From Dryomyza anilis (lineage: Eukaryota; Arthropoda; Insecta; Diptera; Dryomyzidae): DNA of 64,000 bases. Positions 57,181 through 64,000 of the stretch are shown in pieces. The translations under genes were made by a program, and so were the position numbers. The notes beneath the pieces are model-generated. The model made no database searches, had not been told where the DNA came from, and saw nothing but the letters and a program-made list of their open reading frames with translations. The stretch is taken from NCBI GenBank assembly GCA_951804985.1, contig OX638132.1, forward strand, positions 23,536,617 through 23,600,616, written 5' to 3'. How positions within the stretch are numbered: the stretch's first letter is position 1; the number at the start of each line of letters is the position of its first letter.

Positions 57181-57967
57181 CCCTGTAATAAATAATTCAA
57201 AAATTAAGTTTGATACTGTTTTTTTTCTCTTAAATCCATAAGTAAAACTAAAACAACAGATTTTTAAGAAAAGGTTAAAATACCACGTAAGGGTTTTTTA
57301 AAATTGGGGTAGAAACTATATAAAAAAAAAAATGTTTAATGGGCGCGTGCCTGATTTTGGAGGCACGGACACGCACGGGCACGACAGCAACTCGCACGCA
57401 CGGAGATTTGCACGCACGAACTCAGATTTTGGGGTGTGATACAAAAAAAACACGGCTCGCGCCCATCTCTAGTATAAATATCGTAAAAGATAGAAAACTA
57501 CACAATTGGTTTATTCTAAATCAGGATAGGCTTTGAAAAAAAAAAAAATTCATATTTAGACAATACATGTCATTCCGGTATGTATTGCCCCGGTAAAACA
57601 GAGCGTCAAGTACTGGTTAGGCAATATGTATCTAGTGTAGCAGAAGAGTAGCGGGGAAACGTATTATTCTAAAGACTAGAATTTCCAAAAAGAATTCGGA
57701 AATATATTCATCATTAACCTTAAATTTTAACTTCCACGTACATACTCAAAAAACATTTATACGGAGCCTACGACACACACGGAGTTACAAAACCATCGTT
57801 GATGGCATGTTTATGGTGTTTTGAGCAAGTATACATCATTGCATATACGATTACGGAATGTTTACGTACCCTCAAATCGAACAAATTTTTATTCTTTCCG
57901 TTCTGTTTCAAATTTCTAAATAACTCCGTATTAATTCCGTTTTCTGTTTAAATTTCCTTTTATATTT
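57181..57967. other. Unassigned region
   Basis: Contains a short CACGCACGG low-complexity run (57360-57420). No gene. Confidence 0.4.
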
Positions 57968-58510
57968 GTATACCATACAATAAGAGTAAAATTTGGAAAT
58001 TATGGAAAAGTATATATATTCTTAATCAACATTACCTCCTGAGTCTATTTAGCTATGTCCGTCTGTCTATATGTCTGTCTGTCTGTTCGTCTATCCCTCT
58101 GTCTGTCTGTTGAAATCAAGATTACAGAAAACTAGAAGAGATAGATCAATGAAACTTTAGATTTAGATTACTTATGTATCTAAGCTGTCGGTACAAGAAA
58201 ATTGTTATGATCGTTTTATTGTGACCTGAGAACCGATTACTTATGTTCAAATACCTCATATAAAATTTACATCTACAAATCAATTTTACTGTCTTAAGTC
58301 AACTTTCTTGGTCAAATATATATTGACTTTATGCTCAAATATTTCAAAATAATGTTTTCTCGCGAATCGACTTGTGGTTACCAAAAAAATCGAATTTTGG
58401 TATACCTACCCATTTGTACATATGGGTATCATATGAAAGGTAATTCTTCAGCGATTGCAAGATTTGAGTTTTTTACGATGCGTATACCCTCGTGACCTAT
58501 GGACCACCTT
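57968..58510 (+). mobile_element. Family B element, 3' end missing
   Basis: 'ataccatacaataagagt', the core 'tatatattcttaatcaaca', a GTCT tract (58060-58110), 'aaatacctcatataaaattt' and 'tacctacccatttgta'; similarity fades after 'cgtataccctcgtgacctat'. More diverged than 37143-37857. Confidence 0.6.
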
Positions 58511-58867
58511 TAATACACATAGACCAAATTAAATTTGCAATTTATTATAATAAAAAATAAGAAGAATTCAACTCAATAAATTCGGAATATCTAAATACAT
58601 ATACGATGTGCATCGCATATACTTAATTAGTGTATAAACAGCTCTAGTTCTGATACTTTTATTTGAAACGGACCGGTAGGTTTAATACGGATCTTTAGAC
58701 CTATCACTTGACAGGTCTTAAATTGGCGAAGCTGATTCGGTTTAAAATAATCCAATTGAAGACCAGTCTGCAAGAGATGTAAATCTACCCCTTTCTAGAA
58801 TAACAACGTGTTAAAATGACCGGTTCGTTTCATATAAAAGTATAATTACTATGAAAATTGTTAAATT

Positions 58868-59068
58868 TAAAAATTTAAAAGACATCAATTGAAATTCAGT
58901 AATTTAACTTGAAATTCCAAAGACATATTTTGAAATTAAGAAATTCCATTTGAAATTTAAAAGACATCACTTGATATTCTGAAATTCTATTTGAAATTTA
59001 AAAGACATCAGTTTAAATTCAGAAATTTCCATTTGAAATTCAGAATTTTCCATTTGGAATTCAGAACC
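58868..59068. repeat. Tandem repeat with AAAGACATCA/CATTTGAAATT words
   Basis: About four imperfect units of roughly 50-58 bp containing 'aatttaaaagacatca' and 'gaaattc'. Confidence 0.55.
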
Positions 59069-59069
59069 T

Positions 59070-59565
59070 GGCGTTAAGTGGGACATGTGATAATGTTGGA
59101 TAATTAAAATTTTAGACATGTTTTTGCTCTATAAAAAGATAAAAATAATTGTCAAATGCTTCAAAAAATGGCATGAACTTTTTCATCCATGGTTATAATT
59201 AAATTAATACTTTTTTATTACATTTCGAGAACAAGTAGAAAAAATGGTTTAGAAAGTATTTTACAGTGCTGATGTTTCTTATCAAAAAGGGAGATTTTGG
59301 TCGCTTTTAAATTAAATGGTATATTCTAAACTACAAACGGGTTTTACAAATAATTTAACATTGCTTTAATGGTTCTAAGTTATGTGCAAATTTCTATATT
59401 GGGGTAAAGTAGTAAATTTATAAAAAAATGCTCAAAAATCATTTAAAATAATATAAATGGTATTTTGTTATTGTAAAAAGTTAGATCATGAACTAGTCTA
59501 TGGAATAGACTCTTCAACAGAATTTTAAAAAATTACCCACTTTACCCTAGGCTACCCTACTTAAA
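59070..59565 (+). mobile_element. Family C element, copy 2
   Basis: Matches 48068-48900 in order: 'gacatgtttttgctct', 'tttttcatccatggttataa', 'ggggtaaagtag', ending 'tttaccctaggctaccctac', which is roughly the complement of the family's left end 'ggggtagcataggg'. It is shorter than copy 1. Confidence 0.5.
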
Positions 59566-59660
59566 TTGAGAAAAGTTGAAATTTTTATAAAGTTAATCTA
59601 TAGAACAAAATAATATAGAATAGATTCAAATAGAAATAACTATAATAAAATAGATTAAAC

Positions 59661-60955
59661 TGGAATATATAAAACTCTAGGTACGTCTGTCTGTCTATTT
59701 GTTCCAGCATCACGTCTAAACCGCTAAAACGAACTGACTGAAATTTTGCACGAGGATACTATGGAGTTCGGGTGGTATGGGCGGGATTGGGCAAAGGGGC
59801 ATGGCTCCTTCTAAACTTTTAACGCGTTATAACTTGGGACTTACACAAGCTAAGCAGATGAAACAAAAAACTGAAATACGAAAACAAATAACAAAATCAA
59901 AAACGCAAAAACAAAAAGAAAAGCTAAAATCAAGCACAAAAGCATGAAACTAAAGCAATAACACAAAAATAACAGCAAAATAAAAAACTTATGTAAAAAC
60001 AAAGTAAATACAAATGCAAAGAACAAAACCAAAAACACAAAAGCAAAAGCAAAAACACAAAATCAAAAGGAAAAACACAAAAACAAACAGAAAACTAAAA
60101 AGAAAACAAAAAAAAAAGAAACAGAAAAATAAAATCAAAAACAGAGAAACAAAAACAAAATCAAAAACAATAACACAAAAACAAAAGCAAAAATCAAACA
60201 CAAATGCAAAAGCACGAAACTAAAGCAATAACACAAAAATTACAGAAAAATAAAAAACTGATGGAAAAACAAAGCAAATACAAATACAAAGAGCAAAAGC
60301 TGAAACACAATAACAAAAACACAAAATCAAATGCAGAAACACATAAGCAAACAGAAAACTAAAAATAAACAAACAAAAATTAAACAGAAAATCAAAAACA
60401 GCAAAACAAAAATAAAAGCAAAAATAATAACACAAAAACAAACTCATATATACAAAATAAAAACAAAAGCAACACACAAAATCACAAAAACAAAAGTAAA
60501 TACAAATCAAAATCAAAAACAAAAATAAAAGAAAAATTACAAATAAAAGCAATAACACAAAAACATAAATACAAAACTCAAAAACAAAAGCATAAATACA
60601 AAATACAAAATCAGAAGAAAATTTTACGTAAAAATAAATAAACAAAAGCAAAAAAAAAAAATGTAAAAACTAAATCAAAAGAAAAATAAAAATAAACAGA
60701 AAATTATAAACAAAAACACAAAAACGCAAAAAAATTAAATAAAGAATAGTGAAAACAAAAACGGGAAAAACACAAAAGGCTAACACATAAATAACAGCAG
60801 AAACCAAATCAAACAAAAACAAAAGATGAAGACTAAAATAAAAACAACATAAAAACAAACACATGAGCATAAACATTAACAACAAAAAAATAGAAACAAA
60901 ATAAAAACAAACACATAATGAGCAATAACAATAACTAAAAAAAAGTGTCTTTTGG
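59661..60955 (+). mobile_element. Helitron-like copy 3 with A-rich array; right end not found
   Basis: The first about 200 bp match the Helitron family ('atataaaactctaggtacg', 'ttccagcatcacgtctaaac', 'ggatactatgga'). From 59870 an A-rich array of units like AAAAACAAAAGCA extends to about 60950; T-rich frames on its minus strand (FVFVFLFC-like) are artefacts. No CTAG hairpin end was found, so the right boundary is approximate. Confidence 0.5.
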
Positions 60956-60991
60956 ATTAGCAGCATACATTTTCATTTCTTAAGAATTCAC

Positions 60992-60992
<1 letters not shown>

Positions 60993-61063
<71 letters not shown>
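60993..61063. repeat. (TA)n microsatellite
   Basis: About 35 uninterrupted TA units. Confidence 0.9.
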
Positions 61064-61064
<1 letters not shown>

Positions 61065-62600
61065 TAGAAATACAGAAAAAGACAACAAACTCAATTAGAC
61101 TAGCGAAAATAAATACTAAAAATGTTCTTTATATTAATTAAATCATTATTAATTATATATAATATAATGAAATAGAAGAAAATTGAAGAGACTTGAATTG
61201 TAAATAGAAGAAAATAGATTATAATAGAATAATATAAAATAAAATATAAAAACGTAAAATAATAGATAATAAAGAAAATAAATAAAATAATAAGAATATA
61301 TTAAATATATTGAAATAATGTAATTCAAAAAACAAATAAAACAAGAAAAGAAAAATATAATATCTTAATTTGACATCAAATCAAAATTCTAAGTGTTTAT
61401 ATTTTTTTTTTGTGATTTTCCCAAACATGTCTCTGTACGCCTTTAGTATTCATAACATTTTATTGCAGCAGGCGAGGAACAAACAGGGCGGATCATAGCG
61501 TAACAAAAAAAGAATCTCAGAAGCATATAACACAACAACAGCCACTACAACATCAACTAGAATCACTAGAATCATTATTTGGACAGTATTAAACGTAACG
61601 ATGCCCCTTTCTATGAGGTCGACGACTATGCGTCGCTTTGTAGATGTCCGTAACACATATTTATTTCTATTTTTTTACTAGCATTTCGAAATTTTATGAC
61701 ATTCATGCTCATAGTTTGGTTTTTTATTTTTTATACAATTTTTTATTATTTTTTGCTTTCATTTCCATTTCGTTCGTTTTTATTTGCTACTACTGCGACA
61801 AACCCCAAAGTATACAATGAAGTTGTGTGCTTAGCAGTTCTTGGGGTTGCGCAGCTTATTTGCGGGCATTATGTATTCATTCAATGGTAGTTTTTTTTTA
61901 TTGTTTATGCACCAGAGCTCCACTGATGTAGCAACAAATGCTTGGCAGTCCTTTTAAGTAGTACGAATGAATTTATTTTTTTAGGGGAACAGTCTGGGTA
62001 ACAATTGTCAAATTTTAAGTTGCTTAGATTAACCAAATTCGTATTGTGAAAATGCATAGAACTGAAATAATATAAATGAATTGAGTTTTTTTACATGGGT
62101 GGTATTTAAGTAAGAGTTTAATATTTTTAATTAGATAAAAGGAGTGTTGCCAATTTAAATTTAGTATTGAATTATGAAATTTCTATGTCTACAAAATAAA
62201 TGATATTTTTGGATTTTAAATTATTATTTTTAATAATTTTTTAGCATTTAGAATCTAATGTTAAACATGAAAATCTATTCAACACTTTAAAAACCGTAGA
62301 AATATCGTAACACTGGATACAACAATATAGTATAAATTAAATATATATTTGTTATACGTCCAGTGTACCCGTTATATATGTTACTCATACTACAAATATT
62401 CCAACTAATTTGTCAAGTGATCCAAATATAAATGTTACTCATACGTTAAGTAAGCTATGTATAAATGTTACTCATACCAAAAGTAATAAAATGTAATGTT
62501 ACTTTTAGTAAGGGCTACGATTATCATGGAAATGCATGCATAAATATTATACATTTTTTCACCAACTACCAGATTAATCATGTGGAAGGCTGCATTCTTT
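61064..62600. other. Unassigned AT-rich region
   Basis: No supported gene. 'aaatgttactcata' words recur at 62375-62490. Confidence 0.4.
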
Positions 62601-62611
62601 GACGGTTGTGT

Positions 62612-62693
62612 GGTTCTGTAGCCAAACACATAGCGTGCTTGTCTATCAACTCCCATCGTTTCTGATGACATCAGTTCAAATCCCAATCACGCC
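62612..62693 (+). mobile_element. Possible tRNA-like SINE relic
   Basis: A B-box-like AGTTCAAATCCC (about 62671-62682) lies about 60 bp after an A-box-like 'tagccaaacacatagcg' (about 62617). The stem pairing is poor and no second copy exists in the window. Confidence 0.25.
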
Positions 62694-62819
62694 TTATCAT
62701 ATATACGAAACATTTGATGTTATCACAACGTCATCACACAAAGATCACTGATGAGGATACAGCTAAGTGGCTGTATCCGGAAAGGTCCGTATGATCATTG
62801 GCTGTGTTGTGTTTTCAAT

Positions 62820-63685
62820 TTGTACACACAAAAAAATAATTGCTTGGCGTTCAGTTGTTTCAACGAATATTAATTTGCATCTACCAAATTTAGTCAGTTT
62901 CAACTGAAATTCATTTGTGGTAAACAATAGTATGAAGCGTAACCAACTATTAGTTGAAGCAACTGCAACATTGATTGGGGAAACAAACTTTTTATCCATT
63001 TTCAATTTTTTTGTTTCCATTGCCACGGAAACTAAATTCAAAATGAGACCTAACCAATATTTAGTTGACTTGACAGATAATTATATAATATTAAGTTGTA
63101 GCAACCAATATTTATTTGATTCAACTGTGAAATCAGTTGTCTTGTATAATAGCGATGCCAAAGCAGGACAACACCAGTCACTCGTTTTGTTTTGCGGACA
63201 GCGCGTGACACGTCTTAGTCTTAAACAATATTTGGAATTGTTTTAAGATTTGTTCGTTTTTACTGTTCGGTTTTTTCATGCTCAAATATACTTTCTTCAA
63301 CAAGGACATACTATTCTACAGAGTTCTTGCTATTTTGTTTCTATATGTTGTTTTTCTATATGCAGCCCTAGCGTTTAAACGTGTTGCAAACACGAAGTCA
63401 GCAGCACAACTAATCGTCGGCAGTATTCGATCTCGGGAACGCTGTTGTGACGCTGACTTCGTGTTTGAAAAATGTTGAAGCTCTAGGTAAAATGGCCGAT
63501 TTCTTATAATTAAATTGGCTACCACAACTAAACAAATTCGTTGTGTCAATTGTATTCATTAGTTCTGTGAACTGATAAGCGGTGTTGCAACAACTGAATC
63601 AGTCGAATGTTGACAGAACTAAATAAATCGGTTGGCAAAAAAAGACGGTTGCACCAACTGATTCGTTCTTTGGGTGTAGTTGTTT
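62820..63685. mobile_element. Possible MITE with AGTTGTTTCAAC-type subterminal repeats
   Basis: Left words 'ttcagttgtttcaac' and 'gttgaagcaactgcaac' recur as complements near the right side ('gttgcaccaactgattcg', 'ggtgttgcaacaactgaat'). The ends 'cacacaaaaaaata' and 'ctttgggtgtag' are roughly complementary. A 109-codon frame at 62917-63246 has no recognised motif. Confidence 0.3.
63387..63467. repeat. Stem-loop with 16-bp perfect stem
   Basis: CAAACACGAAGTCAGC (63387-63402) faces its exact complement GCTGACTTCGTGTTTG (63452-63467); pairing continues imperfectly inward to CACAAC/GTTGTG. Confidence 0.7.
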
Positions 63686-63967
63686 CTTCAAAAACTTTCA
63701 ATAGAACTTAGTCATGACCTGGGCTTCAGTCAATTAGATGTCGGCTCTCTTCCAAAAGAGTACATCGAAAAAACCTTCTATAAATATGATGTTGTTCATG
63801 TTCAATATGATGTTCTTAAACAAGTTAACTTCAAAAAATGATATTGAACCAAATATAAAAATTAAAGATCGAAAAGACTTAATAAAATTACTTACTTAAC
63901 ATAAAATTTAATAAAAAAAATGTGTCTTTATTTTTATATTTTTTTATTTATAACACATAAAGGGTTT

Positions 63968-64000
63968 TTCAATAAGAGCGCTACAAAGTTTTTTTAAGGG
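63968..64000. mobile_element. End of another DD41D-type element, cut by window edge
   Basis: 'agggtttttcaataagagcg' and 'ctacaaag' match the left ends at 18653 and 51334. Confidence 0.55.

Noticed and set aside
59850..60966. Several Phe/Cys/Val-rich minus-strand ORFs as membrane proteins
   Set aside because: They are the reverse reading of an A-rich tandem array.
1..64000. CRISPR array or bacterial defence system
   Set aside because: Tandem repeats here have no spacer structure, and all genes are eukaryotic transposon types.

Overview
This window looks like AT-rich intergenic or giant-intron DNA from a higher fly (Diptera). The evidence is the set of transposon families and the dispersed GTCY/GACA microsatellite elements built around a core close to 'tatattcttgatcagcatca', which is typical of fly genomes. 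Calyptrate rather than Drosophila is only a guess. I see no bacterial operons, rRNA, canonical tRNA genes or CRISPR. Almost all interpretable sequence is mobile-element DNA, much of it nested. The only long intact reading frame is the 1216-codon ORF2 of a LOA-like non-LTR retrotransposon (41950-45600).

Layout. 0.8-6.3 kb: an LTR-retrotransposon relic (1312-5123, CTCT target duplication) sits inside a GTAC-rich inverted-repeat element (family D); a complete D copy follows. 8.6-13.6 kb: two copies of family A (mini-me/Helentron-like) in opposite orientation flank a tRNA-derived SINE, a broken LINE, 107-bp tandem repeats and a solo LTR. 15.2-16.7 kb: a broken RTE-like LINE. 16.8-19.5 kb: a family B fragment, a 750-bp hairpin element, a MITE of the DD41D mariner type and a family A fragment. 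21.0-23.5 kb: a D37E mariner carrying a family B insert, then a 490-bp MITE. 24.1 kb: a second SINE. 25.7-27.3 kb: a foldback element built of 59-bp repeats with a perfect 8-bp target duplication. 28.2-31 kb: an unknown dispersed repeat and a possible terminal exon of a host gene on the minus strand.

32.0-38.8 kb: a non-autonomous Helitron with 15-bp minisatellites, a hAT-like element with another 15-bp minisatellite, and full copies of families B and A. 39-41 kb: a second copy of the unknown repeat and a tandem array of about 160-bp units. 41.8-46.5 kb: the LOA element, then a TIR element. 47-53 kb: hAT-like family E, family C, and a family B copy interrupted by both a family E element and a DD41D mariner. 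53.7-61 kb: low-complexity repeats, a second and third Helitron, a family B fragment and a second family C copy. 62-64 kb: a possible SINE relic, a MITE-like region with a hairpin, and the end of another DD41D-type element.

The genes do not form a pathway. They are autonomous elements (LOA LINE, D37E and DD41D mariners, LTR element), mostly dead, and non-autonomous elements that may have used such machinery. Candidate host coding sequence is limited to one putative exon near 30.5 kb and one weak candidate near 54.8 kb. All family names come from reading motifs by eye, without database searches.
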